A stretch of DNA of 64,000 bases from Brassicibacter mesophilus (GCF_050433385.1 NZ_JBNPXI010000007.1:99549-163548), one strand, 5' to 3'. Shown: positions 26,104-35,448, counted from the first letter of the stretch. Numbers and translations are program-made. The notes: a model not told the origin generated them from the sequence alone.

Positions 26104-27366
26104 TTATAGACTTTTTATATTCTGATTATCTTTTTCTAGTATAATAGCACTTTTAGTCCTATAATAAGCTAATAAAAACAATAGTATAACTGGCGATAAA
26201 ATAACTCCTGCGATAACAATGGCCTTTGAAATCGATAGCTTTAAGGCTATATATCCTATTATAGGTCCTCCTAATATCTGTCCTAACGCATCAAACTGTC
26301 CTATGGTCGAAAGCACTGTTGCTCTAACCCTAGACTCTAGATTTTCATTTATCCAAGCTCTATATATGGGGCTATTGGCAGTCCTAATAATATATGCTGC
26401 CCAATACACCATAACTGCTAAAGTAAATCTTCCAGAAAAACCAAACGAAATTATACTTACAACTAAAAGAATATTTAGTATAACTAGAAAACGTATCTTC
26501 TGGATTTTACCTGAGTTTTCTGACTTTCTTTCAATAATCCGAACTCCAATTATGCTCAAAATCATTGCAAATGAATTTATTATTCCAAACCATGTAACAG
26601 GCTTTAATTCCAAGACAGTAGGGAATTGTAGTTCTTTAAGAAAATGTGCACTCCAAAGTCTATCAAAGCCTTCACTATATAACCCATAAAACAAAGAAAT
26701 ACACAATGTAATTATAAGGATTGGCCGTGTTTTGACAAACTTCATTCCTTCAATAAACGTATGACCCATTTTCCCCCATGTGTTTTTATTTTTTGTTTCA
26801 ATGGGTGTAAATCCATTTTCAGGCATAAAGAAGACTAGAAATACACCTAAAAAAATGAATAATATCCCACTTATTAAAATAGGAAGCTGAATATGTATAT
26901 TGCCAAGTAAAGTACTTAAAAAAATACCTAACAACGAACATATTTGACTAATTTGAGTTCCTTTCAAATACAGTCCTTGGAGATTCTCTTCACCTATTTC
27001 ATCTGCGATCCAAGCATCATCTGCCCCACTTAAAAACGTCGCTCCAACTCCCCAAATCACCTGAGAAGCAAGAACAATAAAATATATTGGTATTAAACCT
27101 TCCAGAATAAATCCAAAACCAATCATCGTTACTCCTATAATAATTGAGAGCTTCCTGCTGTGCATGTCTGCCACAATCCCAGTAGGAATTTCAAATATAA
27201 AGCATGCAGTCTCTAAAACAGTACCTATAAGTACTAGTTGTAGTGGATTGACTCCAACAGTTTCTATATAAAAGATACCTGTAACAGTAAAAATTAGAGT
27301 AAAAAGCAATGAGCTTGCTCCCAAATAAATCAGGTATATTGTTTGTGCACTAAGTTTTTTTTTCAT
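26104..27366 (-). CDS. MFS transporter
   Basis: A 420-residue major facilitator protein with about 12 membrane segments. The loop between segments 2 and 3 reads PTGIVADMHSRKLSIIIG near residue 62, and ATFLSGADDAWIADEIGEENLQG near residue 110 is typical of the macrolide/tetracycline-exporter-like MFS branch. It is weakly similar in layout to the other MFS gene at 19.2-20.5 kb but differs in sequence, so they are not recent copies. It has a GAGGAGTG ribosome-binding site. Substrate unknown. It lies between the membrane protein/MarR unit, closed by a terminator, and the LUD gene. Confidence 0.87.
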   Translation of the reverse strand: MKKKLSAQTIYLIYLGASSLLFTLIFTVTGIFYIETVGVNPLQLVLIGTVLETACFIFEIPTGIVADMHSRKLSIIIGVTMIGFGFILEGLIPIYFIVLASQVIWGVGATFLSGADDAWIADEIGEENLQGLYLKGTQISQICSLLGIFLSTLLGNIHIQLPILISGILFIFLGVFLVFFMPENGFTPIETKNKNTWGKMGHTFIEGMKFVKTRPILIITLCISLFYGLYSEGFDRLWSAHFLKELQFPTVLELKPVTWFGIINSFAMILSIIGVRIIERKSENSGKIQKIRFLVILNILLVVSIISFGFSGRFTLAVMVYWAAYIIRTANSPIYRAWINENLESRVRATVLSTIGQFDALGQILGGPIIGYIALKLSISKAIVIAGVILSPVILLFLLAYYRTKSAIILEKDNQNIKSL

Positions 27367-27498
27367 TTTATCACTCCTCGTAAATTGTGAAAGATACTGA
27401 ACTCGATTTTGTCATGTTAGTTCTACTATATAAATACTACTATCAAACATCTAAAATATCATTGGAAAGAATGACTTTAATAATACACTACCTAAAAT

Positions 27499-27531
27499 GA
27501 AAAAAGACGGACATAAGTTAGTCCGTCTTAA
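27499..27531 (-). terminator. Intrinsic terminator of the MarR/membrane-protein operon
   Basis: Arms AAGACGGAC and GTCCGTCTT around a short TAACTTA loop are followed on the minus strand by TTTTTCATTTT, immediately after the membrane protein gene. Confidence 0.85.
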
Positions 27532-27544
27532 ATACTATCTTAAA

Positions 27545-28246
27545 TTAATTATTCAATTGTAATATACCTGAAGTTCTAAATACTCCATAGTATACCACAA
27601 ATGCTGCTACTAAGTAAGCCATCGTTTTAGGAATCATAAATAATCCAATCAAAGGAACCTTATGTGCAAACAGTATAACTGGAGTATAGAAACCGTAGGA
27701 TACTACGATCATAATTCCAATCCATTTGAAAACTGCATCCTTTGACTTAACTGCATCAATTAAAATGAGTAGTGTGATTCCTAATCCAATTATCATAAGT
27801 GGTATGTTTCTATACATAACCCAGTTAAATTGCTGTACTGAACTTCCCCACTGATTTGCAGGGAAAGCTAAAACTATAAGTCTAACTAATGCACTTATAA
27901 ATAATATATTCGTGATTGCTCCATAATTTTTATTGTATCTTAGCTTCCAAGCTACTACAAGCAATACATAGAAGATTGTTACCGTAACTGATGTTGCTAA
28001 CTTGCCTATCCCAACTAATCCTATATTCTGTTCTATTCCTCCGTTTAAATATGCTATAACTCTAAAGCCTACATGTCCAGTATCTCCTAATGCTAACAGC
28101 GCAAAAGCCCAACCAAAAACTTTAGCGAGTTTTATATTTTCTATAGTTCCACGCTTGATATGATTATACATCTTTACAACCAACGTCCATATTACTATTA
28201 GATATCCTATATTAAATAATATTTCCATAATATCTCTTATTTCCAT
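27545..28246 (-). CDS. Multi-pass membrane protein of unknown function in an operon with MarR
   Basis: I do not recognise the family. The 233 residues contain about seven hydrophobic segments: near residues 7-25, 45-60, 78-100, 110-130, 145-165, 172-190 and 198-222. Polar motifs include ALGDTGHVGFRVIAYL and PANQWGSSVQQFNWVMYR in loops. No transporter signature was seen. The ATG at 28246 follows GGAGGTGTTAG; an in-frame TTG six codons upstream overlaps that signal and is rejected. It is 48 bases downstream of a MarR-type regulator and probably controlled by it. Confidence 0.75.
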   Translation of the reverse strand: MEIRDIMEILFNIGYLIVIWTLVVKMYNHIKRGTIENIKLAKVFGWAFALLALGDTGHVGFRVIAYLNGGIEQNIGLVGIGKLATSVTVTIFYVLLVVAWKLRYNKNYGAITNILFISALVRLIVLAFPANQWGSSVQQFNWVMYRNIPLMIIGLGITLLILIDAVKSKDAVFKWIGIMIVVSYGFYTPVILFAHKVPLIGLFMIPKTMAYLVAAFVVYYGVFRTSGILQLNN

Positions 28247-28294
28247 ATCTAACACCTCCAACAATTAATTAATGGACTTATACCTTTTATTTCT

Positions 28295-28735
28295 TTATCC
28301 AAGCTTTCTATCTACTACCTGCTTTAAAGTTTCAAGGCCTTTCATTATTACATCAATTTCTTCAACAGTTAAATCACTAAAAATGTTTTCAAAATATACA
28401 TTTATTGTCCCTCTAAACTCCTTTACCATTTCCTCTCCTTTTTTAGAAAGGGTTATATATACTATTCTTCTATCTTCTTTACTTCTTTCTCTTAATACTA
28501 TTTCACTTCTTTCTAATCTATCAATGATCCCTGAAACTGTACTATTAGTAAGGTTCATCTCCTCACTTATTTCACTAACCTTCATCTTTCCACGCTTTGA
28601 TATTACTTTAAGAAGCATTATTTGTGGAACAGTTAACTCCTCACCTTCAAACTCATTTCTTATACAGTGCTTTAGCTTTGAATAGATTTCTCTAACTAAA
28701 AAAGCAATCTTTATCCCGTACTTCTGGTTATTCAT
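28295..28735 (-). CDS. MarR-family transcriptional regulator
   Basis: The 146-residue protein has the MarR winged helix: LTVPQIMLLKVISKRGKMKVSEISEEMNLTNSTVSGIIDRLERSEIVLRERSKEDRRIVYITLSKKGEEM is spread over residues 35-105, with the wing in RSKEDRRIVYITL. MarR proteins repress nearby genes and release DNA on binding a small molecule. It leads a two-gene operon with a membrane protein and likely represses itself, since a dyad lies just after its predicted transcription start. The inducer is unknown. Confidence 0.93.
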   Translation of the reverse strand: MNNQKYGIKIAFLVREIYSKLKHCIRNEFEGEELTVPQIMLLKVISKRGKMKVSEISEEMNLTNSTVSGIIDRLERSEIVLRERSKEDRRIVYITLSKKGEEMVKEFRGTINVYFENIFSDLTVEEIDVIMKGLETLKQVVDRKLG

Positions 28736-28801
28736 ATTTGACCTCCCATAAAGTTATCATTTAGTAAATAGCTGTCTTCTTATTTAGTATATTGATGTTT
28801 C

Positions 28802-28822
28802 GCATCATAATATTTCGTATGC
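28802..28822 (-). promoter_or_regulatory. Candidate MarR operator
   Basis: A 21-base site has outer dyad GCAT/ATGC and internal TTTCGCAT and TTTCGTAT direct elements. It lies about 12 bases after the -10 element of the marR promoter. Confidence 0.4.
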
Positions 28823-28833
28823 TAATTAATTTT

Positions 28834-28862
28834 AGTGTACTATATATTTTTTTAGAAGTCAA
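28834..28862 (-). promoter_or_regulatory. Sigma-A promoter of the marR operon
   Basis: On the minus strand TTGACT and TACACT are separated by 17 bases, about 100 bases upstream of the MarR start codon. Confidence 0.65.
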
Positions 28863-28941
28863 TTATTTTTCTTGCTGAAATTTTATATCAATTGAATATT
28901 TCATTATGTGACAATATAAATAATTAGAAAAGAGGTGATTT

Positions 28942-29208
28942 TGTGGATAGATTCGGTGATCGTTTACAGAAGCTAAGAAAAGAAATGTGATGAAACCTCT
29001 AATAATATCCATTACGGCTTAAAAAATAAGAAGGATTCCGATCCAAGCTTTAATATACATAATCTTGAAAGTCTCTTAAAATTGATATTACGAAATTGAA
29101 GTCAACGATTGGATCGGAAGGGGTGAATTTAAGGATGTTGTAAATTCAGCAACTATATCTGCATATCAGCAATTATTGATTGAATGGAAAGGAGAACTTA
29201 AAAAATAA
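28942..29208 (+). pseudogene. Decayed helix-turn-helix (XRE-like) gene remnant
   Basis: A GAGGTGATTTT ribosome-binding site precedes GTG at 28942, and the frame reads MDRFGDRLQKLRKRN, like the start of XRE-type repressors. It stops after 26 codons (29020-29022). A second open stretch from 29107 to 29208 in another frame reads DWIGRGEFKDVVNSATIS and ends ELKK-stop with no start signal. Together they look like two ends of a gene broken by deletion and frameshift. The second piece is not clearly XRE-related, so the link is inference. Confidence 0.4.
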
Positions 29209-29216
29209 AATATGTG

Positions 29217-30026
29217 TCATATATTAATTCCGTAAAATATTTCAGTCATTTCATCGTTCAATTTCTGAACAATTTCTGATTTTTGTTTTTGTGTTAAATC
29301 TTCTTCCTTTATTTCAAATAAATAGCTACTTAGTTCTAAATCTTTTAAAAGCATTTTTGTGTGAAATATATTTGACTGATATATATTTGCATCTATCAGA
29401 TTATATTTTTTTATAATATTTTTATCAATGTAGTTTTGTATAGAGCTTATTTTGTGGTCTATAAAGTGTTTTCTTCCTTTCACATCTCTTGTAAAACCCC
29501 TTACTCTATAATCCATTACTATAATATCTGAATCAAAGCTTGATATCATATAATTTAGAGCCTTTAGAGGTGAAATAGTTCCACATGTGGATACATCTAT
29601 ATCTACTCTAAATGTACTTATTTCATTTATTGGATGGCTCTCTGGATACGTGTGTACAGTTACATGACTTTTATCCATATGCCCAACTATGTTTTCCCTA
29701 TTTGGAGTTAAAACCCCTCTATTGCAAGATGGATCAAGTACATAATATGGAACCTCTTCCTCTGAAATCAAAAGCGTTACACTAGCTCCTTGAGGATCGT
29801 AGTCCTGTTTCGCTATGTTTAATACACTAGCACCTATTATGTTTGTAACTTCAGTGAGGATATTTGTTAGTCGTTCTGAGTTATATTGCTCATCGATGTA
29901 TTCTATATATTTCTTTCTATCCTTTTCTGTCTTTGTATAGCAAATATCATATATATTAAAACTTAAAGATTTGGTAAGATTATTAAATCCATAAAGTTTT
30001 AACTTATTTTTCTTAATCCTGTCCAA
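29217..30026 (-). CDS. speD: S-adenosylmethionine decarboxylase proenzyme (longer SpeD form)
   Basis: SpeD makes decarboxylated SAM, the aminopropyl donor for spermidine. At 269 residues it matches the longer E. coli-type class, not the short Bacillus type. The self-cleavage site lies in GHMDKSHVTVHTYPESHP near residue 114: the serine becomes the pyruvoyl group, and the following histidine is part of the active site. CGTISPLKALNYMISSFDSDI near residue 149 supplies the catalytic cysteine. It starts at TTG with a GAGGAATAG ribosome-binding site. No speE lies alongside, so the aminopropyltransferase must be elsewhere. Confidence 0.93.
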   Translation of the reverse strand: MDRIKKNKLKLYGFNNLTKSLSFNIYDICYTKTEKDRKKYIEYIDEQYNSERLTNILTEVTNIIGASVLNIAKQDYDPQGASVTLLISEEEVPYYVLDPSCNRGVLTPNRENIVGHMDKSHVTVHTYPESHPINEISTFRVDIDVSTCGTISPLKALNYMISSFDSDIIVMDYRVRGFTRDVKGRKHFIDHKISSIQNYIDKNIIKKYNLIDANIYQSNIFHTKMLLKDLELSSYLFEIKEEDLTQKQKSEIVQKLNDEMTEIFYGINI

Positions 30027-30171
30027 TTCTATTCCTCATTTCTCAAATATAGTGTTGTACTTATATATTACATGGATACCAAGTTCAAAACATTGTTACA
30101 GCACTTACTTTATTATTTCTCTAACATACTTTTTTATAACACATACAGGGATTAAGTCTACACTACTTTAA

Positions 30172-31083
30172 CTACATGTTGTATTTATAATTTCTAAGCC
30201 CTGCTTCTTTAGCTGCATTTACAGCTGCTTCATATTCATCTAGTGTAATTCTTCTTTTTAACCTTTCAATATCATGAGCTTTATACGAAGGATAATATTG
30301 AGCCATAATATTTACATAAGTGTCCTTTGATAGCTTGTCAGATATAAATTGCATTATTTTTTCAGTTCCTGCAATATTATAAGGCATGACAAGATGTCTT
30401 ATTAAAAGTCCTCTATATGCTATACCGTTTTGATCTGTTTTCAAATTACCAACCTGCTTATACATCTCTATAACTGCATTTTTAGCTATTGAATAATAGT
30501 CTTTAACACCTAAATATTTGAAAGCAACATTATCATCAGAAAACTTAATATCAGGCATATATATATCAACTATACCATCTAATAATCCGATAGTATCTGT
30601 CAGATCATAACCATTTGAGTTAAATACTATAGGTATGTCTAGTCCATTCTGCGATGCTATAAAAATTGCCTCTACTATTTGAGGAACTATATGACTTGGT
30701 GAAACAAGGTTTATGTTATGACATCCTTTGTTTTTGAGATAAATCATCATGGCTGCAAGTCTATTTACACTTACTTCTTCTCCTTCTCCACAGTGGCTAA
30801 TCTCATAGTTCTGACAAAATACACATCCTAAATTACAATGCGAAAAGAATATTGTTCCTGAACCATAATTGCCTATCAGTTCCTGTTCTTCTCCAAAATG
30901 AGGTTGTGCTCCTGATACAATTGGATTTTCAAGGGTTCTACAATACCCTCTTTCTCCCTTTTTTCTATTTACCTTACACTGGTGAGGACATAGTACACAT
31001 TCTTCAAGCATTTTATTTAAAATGTTAACCTTTTTCATCAATTCTCCATTATGCAACAAATCTAAATACGAAGGTCTTTTCAT
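30172..31083 (-). CDS. Radical SAM protein of the PflA-like type
   Basis: A 303-residue radical SAM protein. The N-terminal region has a four-cysteine cluster motif (CVLCPHQCKVNR, then RGYC), and the SAM-binding iron-sulfur cluster motif CNLGCVFCQNYEIS lies near residue 79. Later blocks, VSPSHIVPQIVEA, FNSNGYD, DIYMPDIKF and RHLVMPYN, match uncharacterised PflA-like proteins (COG1313 type) rather than true pyruvate formate-lyase activases. No glycyl radical enzyme is nearby. The frame is open further upstream; the ATG at 31083 is chosen because it follows AAGGATG, with an alternative ATG three codons earlier. Confidence 0.87.
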   Translation of the reverse strand: MKRPSYLDLLHNGELMKKVNILNKMLEECVLCPHQCKVNRKKGERGYCRTLENPIVSGAQPHFGEEQELIGNYGSGTIFFSHCNLGCVFCQNYEISHCGEGEEVSVNRLAAMMIYLKNKGCHNINLVSPSHIVPQIVEAIFIASQNGLDIPIVFNSNGYDLTDTIGLLDGIVDIYMPDIKFSDDNVAFKYLGVKDYYSIAKNAVIEMYKQVGNLKTDQNGIAYRGLLIRHLVMPYNIAGTEKIMQFISDKLSKDTYVNIMAQYYPSYKAHDIERLKRRITLDEYEAAVNAAKEAGLRNYKYNM

Positions 31084-31263
31084 TGTTATCATCCTTATGA
31101 TTTTATTTTTCGAAAATATATAATTTATGTTTCCCGTTTGGAAAATAATATATAATATTAAAATCATATTCCTTTTATTGTATTAGAACAAAATCGCTGT
31201 CAATAATTAAGAATAGAGTGATTTTACAGTTTTGATATTGACTTTACTTTAGAGGTGATGATT

Positions 31264-32430
31264 TTGAAGATAAATGTTAAATCTTTATTATTAATTAGCA
31301 TGTTTTCATTTATATATATATTGTTAAGCTATTACTTAGGGAAAAGAATAAACACTTTCGTAGGTAGATTTTATAGTAATTCTAAACAATATGTTTTTTT
31401 TATTATTGTATTAGTACTTTCAACCTTTTATATAGTATATAGTCTATTAAAGTATTCTTTTAAAATTGATATAACTTGGATGAAAAATTTAGGTAACTAC
31501 TGGATGGCTATATTTTATTATTTAGTCTTTCTATTTTTCTTGTCTGATATCATTTTTCTATTATTTAAAATATCAAATCTCCAGAACTCTAATCTATATG
31601 GATATATTAATAATATTCATTATAGTGGTGGGTTTGTAGTTTTGCTATCAGCAGTTTTAATAGTATATGGAACTTTTAATGCATATAATTATAAGTCAGT
31701 ATCCTATGATATAAAGATAAATAAAAAAAAAAGTGATATAAATGAATTGAAAATAGCTATGCTTGCAGATTTACACTATGACAACAGTAGAATTAGATAT
31801 TTCTCAGAGGTTGTAGACTTAATAAACAGGGAAAATGTTGATTTGATATGTTTATGTGGTGACATCGTTGATGAAAATACTAATAAAAATGATATAAAGA
31901 GACTTCTAAATGATTTAAAGAGACTTAAAACAACTTATGGTATTTATGCAGTAAATGGGAATCATGAATCCCATTTGAATTATCAGCAGGACTACGAAGA
32001 AGGTCTAAAGAATATAGGAATCAGATTGCTAGAAGATGAAACTATTCAAGTAAATAACAGCTTTTATATTATAGGACGGAAAGATATCAGTGTAAGTAGA
32101 GAAAGCAACAAGCATAGGCTTGATATAAATAATCTAGTTAAAGATATAAACAAAAATCAGCTCACTTTGCTTTTAGATCATCAACCTGTAGATATTAAAA
32201 ATGTTGAGAGCACGTGTATTGACCTACAATTATCTGGCCATACCCATAAGGGTCAGCTATTTCCGAATAATCTCGTTACAGGGCTGATGTTTGCCACAGA
32301 TCATGGACTTTATAAAAAAGATGATTATAGCTTAATAGTCACTTCTGGGATTGGCACATGGGGACCACCTGTAAGAGTGGGTTCAAACGGAGAGGTTGTA
32401 TTTGTAAAATTAAAACCGGATTATGATTAA
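31264..32430 (+). CDS. Membrane-anchored metallophosphoesterase (YkuE/YaeI-like)
   Basis: Residues 1-145 hold four hydrophobic segments. A calcineurin-like phosphoesterase domain follows, with the metal motifs MLADLHYDN, CGDIVDE, NGNHESH, LLLDHQP and LSGHTHKGQLFP in order. Relatives such as YkuE and YaeI act at the membrane face on lipid or nucleotide phosphates, but the substrate here is unknown. The AGAGGTG signal ends at 31257. The TTG at 31264 is correctly spaced, while GTG at 31255 and ATG at 31258 fall in or against the signal, so TTG is preferred. No terminator is visible after it. Confidence 0.88.
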   Translation: MKINVKSLLLISMFSFIYILLSYYLGKRINTFVGRFYSNSKQYVFFIIVLVLSTFYIVYSLLKYSFKIDITWMKNLGNYWMAIFYYLVFLFFLSDIIFLLFKISNLQNSNLYGYINNIHYSGGFVVLLSAVLIVYGTFNAYNYKSVSYDIKINKKKSDINELKIAMLADLHYDNSRIRYFSEVVDLINRENVDLICLCGDIVDENTNKNDIKRLLNDLKRLKTTYGIYAVNGNHESHLNYQQDYEEGLKNIGIRLLEDETIQVNNSFYIIGRKDISVSRESNKHRLDINNLVKDINKNQLTLLLDHQPVDIKNVESTCIDLQLSGHTHKGQLFPNNLVTGLMFATDHGLYKKDDYSLIVTSGIGTWGPPVRVGSNGEVVFVKLKPDYD

Positions 32431-32534
32431 AGTTAGTAAATTTTTATATAATATTAAATAATCATAATAATCATTTAATTTATACCAAATATAGTTTAAA
32501 CTATTAATGTAAAGAATGAAGGGAGTGGATATTT

Positions 32535-33767
32535 ATGAAAAATTTTGAAGTTTTACTAGACAAGTATGCACAGCTTGCTGTAAAGGTTGGTGTAAATCTT
32601 CAACAAAATCAGGTGCTTGTAATAAATTCCCCTATAGAATGTGCTGATTTTGTTAGATTAGTAGCAAAATATGCTTATGAAGCAGGTGCAAAAGATGTAC
32701 ATGTAGAATGGTCAGATGAACAACTTACTTTGATGAAATACTTAAATGCTGATGATAATGTATTCAATGAATTTCCGAAATGGAAGGCTGATGCTTTTGA
32801 GCAGTTTGCAGAAAATAATGCTGCATTTCTCTCTATCTCTGCATCAAATCCAGAGCTTTTAAAGAATGTAGATCAACAAAGAATAGCTAATTTCAACAAA
32901 GCAAGAGGAATTGCGATGAAGAAATTCAGGCATTATACAATGAATAGTATAGTTTCATGGTCTATAGTATCGATACCTACTAAAGACTGGGCAAAAAAGG
33001 TGTTCCCATCATTAGCTGAAGAAGAGGCTATAGAAAAACTATGGGAAGCTATATTTAACGTAGTTAGAATAAACAAAGAAGATCCAGTAAAAGCTTGGAA
33101 TGATCATATTGATAATTTAAGTGAAAAGGTAAAATTCTTAAATGAAATGAAATTCAAAAAGCTACATCTATTATCTAAAGAAACAGATCTAATGATCGAG
33201 CTTCCAAAAGGACATGTATGGGCAGGCGGTGGTGAACTAAATGCAAAAGATACATACTTCGTTGCAAACATGCCTACTGAAGAAGTATTTACAATGCCAT
33301 TAAAAAATGGAGTTAATGGTACTGTTCAAAGTACAAAACCACTAAACTACAGTGGTAATCTGATAGATAACTTCAAACTTACATTTAAGGATGGTAAAGT
33401 AGTTGATTTTGAAGCTGAAAAAGGTTATGAAACTCTTAAAAAACTAATTGAAACAGATGATGGCGCTAGCTATCTAGGAGAAGTAGCTCTTGTACCATAT
33501 GATTCTCCTATTTCAAATTCAAATATTATATTCTTCAATACATTATTTGATGAAAATGCCTCCTGTCACCTTGCTCTAGGAATGGCATATCCTACCTGCA
33601 TAGAAAATGGAGATAAAATGTCAAATGAAGAGTTAGAAAAAGCAGGAGTTAATAACTCTCTTATCCATATAGACTTTATGATCGGGTCAAAGGATTTGGA
33701 TATAATTGCAGAAAAAGAAAACGGCGAAAAGGTTCAAGTATTCAAAAACGGAAACTGGGCATTCTAA
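32535..33767 (+). CDS. M29-family aminopeptidase
   Basis: The 410-residue length and motifs match thermophilic aminopeptidase family M29 (AmpS/PepS), co-catalytic metallopeptidases that remove N-terminal residues in the cytoplasm. Metal ligands are expected in NMPTEEVFTMP near residue 249, GEVALVPYDSPIS near residue 317 and FDENASCHLALGMAYP near residue 341; the C-terminal HIDFMIGSKDLDI holds further ligands. A GGGAGTGG ribosome-binding site precedes the ATG. It is a single gene ended by a strong terminator. Confidence 0.93.
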   Translation: MKNFEVLLDKYAQLAVKVGVNLQQNQVLVINSPIECADFVRLVAKYAYEAGAKDVHVEWSDEQLTLMKYLNADDNVFNEFPKWKADAFEQFAENNAAFLSISASNPELLKNVDQQRIANFNKARGIAMKKFRHYTMNSIVSWSIVSIPTKDWAKKVFPSLAEEEAIEKLWEAIFNVVRINKEDPVKAWNDHIDNLSEKVKFLNEMKFKKLHLLSKETDLMIELPKGHVWAGGGELNAKDTYFVANMPTEEVFTMPLKNGVNGTVQSTKPLNYSGNLIDNFKLTFKDGKVVDFEAEKGYETLKKLIETDDGASYLGEVALVPYDSPISNSNIIFFNTLFDENASCHLALGMAYPTCIENGDKMSNEELEKAGVNNSLIHIDFMIGSKDLDIIAEKENGEKVQVFKNGNWAF

Positions 33768-33815
33768 TAAACAGACCTCATAGAGCGATTCAATCAATCT
33801 ATGAGGTCTGTTTTT
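33767..33815 (+). terminator. Intrinsic terminator of the aminopeptidase gene
   Basis: Arms AACAGACCTCATAG (start about 33770) and CTATGAGGTCTGTT (end about 33812) enclose a 14-base loop and are followed by TTT. The convergent ABC permease gene may use the opposite strand. Confidence 0.85.
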
Positions 33816-33823
33816 AAATCATT

Positions 33824-34564
33824 TTAGATTTTACTTTTTATATCGTGTTTTCTTATCAGGAGCCATCCTATAAAGAAAAACATAGCTGAGAATAAGGTTA
33901 TGGTTAGACAATAGAGCGCCATATTACCTGATAACACTGTATCATAAAAATTTACAACGCTGGTTCTTAAAACACTTAAAGATGTAAATGATAAAACTAC
34001 AGCAATTAAAATCCAGGTCCAGTATCCAATTCTGTATATTATAACTCCAAGTAAATTAAATACTGCACACAAAATTAGAAGTGCAAAAAATACCTTAACT
34101 CCACCTAATTCAAAGCCTGAATATACCTCTACCCCAAGGGAAGGAGCGATTATCTGTTCAATCTTTATAAGAATAACTTGAACAACTGTCATGGCTAAGG
34201 AAAGCAATATATAATATAGTATACTTCCTTTATAAAAATCTTTTCTTGTAGATCCAAACCCTATCAATGTTGGGAAAGATTCAGTATACATAACTATTCC
34301 AGTAACTATAATAAATATTCCAATAGCAACATAGTTGCCTCCAACTACAGAATATAATCCATCATGATTTATTCCAAAAGCAACATAGTTGCCTCCAACT
34401 ACGGAATGTAATCCATCATGATTTATTCCAAAATTCGTATTCTGAAATATAATATTACCTATATGACCTAATATATCAAAAATAACCAATATACCCCAAA
34501 ATATTATAAATGATCCTTTTGTATCTATATATTGAAATCTCATATGAGTCTTTAATTTTTCCAT
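33824..34564 (-). CDS. ABC transporter permease-like membrane protein
   Basis: The 246 residues contain about six hydrophobic segments, with the first (FIIFWGILVIFDILGHIGNII) near residue 19. It lies directly downstream of an ABC ATPase and a GntR regulator and so is taken as the membrane subunit. The family resembles YtrB/YtrC-type systems, where such pairs respond to cell-wall stress. An in-frame GTG four codons upstream sits inside the GGGGGTGGG ribosome-binding site; the ATG at 34564 is preferred. An 18-residue segment (FGINHDGLHSVVGGNYVA) is tandemly doubled at about residues 45-80, in the first extracytoplasmic loop. Confidence 0.8.
   Translation of the reverse strand: MEKLKTHMRFQYIDTKGSFIIFWGILVIFDILGHIGNIIFQNTNFGINHDGLHSVVGGNYVAFGINHDGLYSVVGGNYVAIGIFIIVTGIVMYTESFPTLIGFGSTRKDFYKGSILYYILLSLAMTVVQVILIKIEQIIAPSLGVEVYSGFELGGVKVFFALLILCAVFNLLGVIIYRIGYWTWILIAVVLSFTSLSVLRTSVVNFYDTVLSGNMALYCLTITLFSAMFFFIGWLLIRKHDIKSKI
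34327..34434 (-). repeat. 54-bp in-frame tandem duplication inside the ABC permease gene
   Basis: Copies 34327-34380 and 34381-34434 differ at three of 54 positions. The period is a multiple of three, so the duplication adds 18 residues without breaking the frame. Confidence 0.95.
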
Positions 34565-34566
34565 AA

Positions 34567-35448
34567 CTATTCCCACCCCCTATTGCTATCTGTTAAATAT
34601 ATGAATAGCTTCTGTAATGGTATTCTGCTAATTTCTGCATTGACTCTTCTTAACTCCTCTTTTTCAACTTCAGTTAGAACTCCTAAGAAAGCAATAATTG
34701 CAGTGTTTCCAAAGATCTCTTTAGAAAGAACTTTTTTGTCTTGAACAAAGTTCCGTAGGGCTTCGTCATTACCTGTAACATAATAAGCTTTTTCAGTAAG
34801 CTCTTCTACGTTCTCCTTTATCAGTATTTTCCCTTTATCAATTATAATTACTTCTTCAAAGAGATTACTAACTTCATCTATTAAATGTGTTGATAAAATT
34901 ATGGTTCTTTTATTTTTTTGATAATCCTCTAATAAGATATTATAAAACTTATCTCTCATAGCTGCATCTAATCCGAAAGAGGGTTCATCAAATATTGTTA
35001 TAGGTGCACGACTAGCAAGCCCAATAATATTTGAAACTGAAGATTTCATTCCTCTAGACAGATTTTTATATTTCTTATTTACATTTAAATCAAACTCTTT
35101 TACTAATCTGTCTTTAAATTTATTGTCCCAGTTTTTGTAGAAAATTTCAGCTTTTCTAAATATCATTTCTACTCTATCACCTTCTAAAGGATACTCTTTT
35201 TCTTTAACAAAGCATATATTATCTATAGCTATGCTATTCTCAAATACTTGCTGTCCAAATATATTTATTTTCCCTTCATCTTTTGCATACTGGCCTGTTA
35301 ACAAATGAAGTAATGTAGTTTTTCCAGCACCATTTCTTCCTATAAGACCATATATTTTATCTTTTTCAAGCTCAAATGTTACACCGTCTACAGCATTTAA
35401 GCTACCAAAGCTTTTTCGTAAGCTCTCACATTCTATAGCTTTATTCAT
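34567..35448 (-). CDS. ABC transporter ATP-binding protein
   Basis: The 293-residue ATPase has Walker A GRNGAGKTTLL near residue 37, the signature variant LSRGMKSSVS near residue 133, Walker B ITIFDEPSFGLD near residue 153, and the switch histidine in LSTHLIDEVSNLFEE. A C-terminal extension of about 80 residues follows, as in YtrB-like exporters. Its start overlaps the GntR stop by four bases and the permease follows two bases later, so all three are one operon. The transported substrate is unknown. Confidence 0.93.
   Translation of the reverse strand: MNKAIECESLRKSFGSLNAVDGVTFELEKDKIYGLIGRNGAGKTTLLHLLTGQYAKDEGKINIFGQQVFENSIAIDNICFVKEKEYPLEGDRVEMIFRKAEIFYKNWDNKFKDRLVKEFDLNVNKKYKNLSRGMKSSVSNIIGLASRAPITIFDEPSFGLDAAMRDKFYNILLEDYQKNKRTIILSTHLIDEVSNLFEEVIIIDKGKILIKENVEELTEKAYYVTGNDEALRNFVQDKKVLSKEIFGNTAIIAFLGVLTEVEKEELRRVNAEISRIPLQKLFIYLTDSNRGWE

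Noticed and set aside
29107..29208. Independent small gene ending in ELKK.
   Set aside because: No start codon with a ribosome-binding site; treated as part of a decayed locus.
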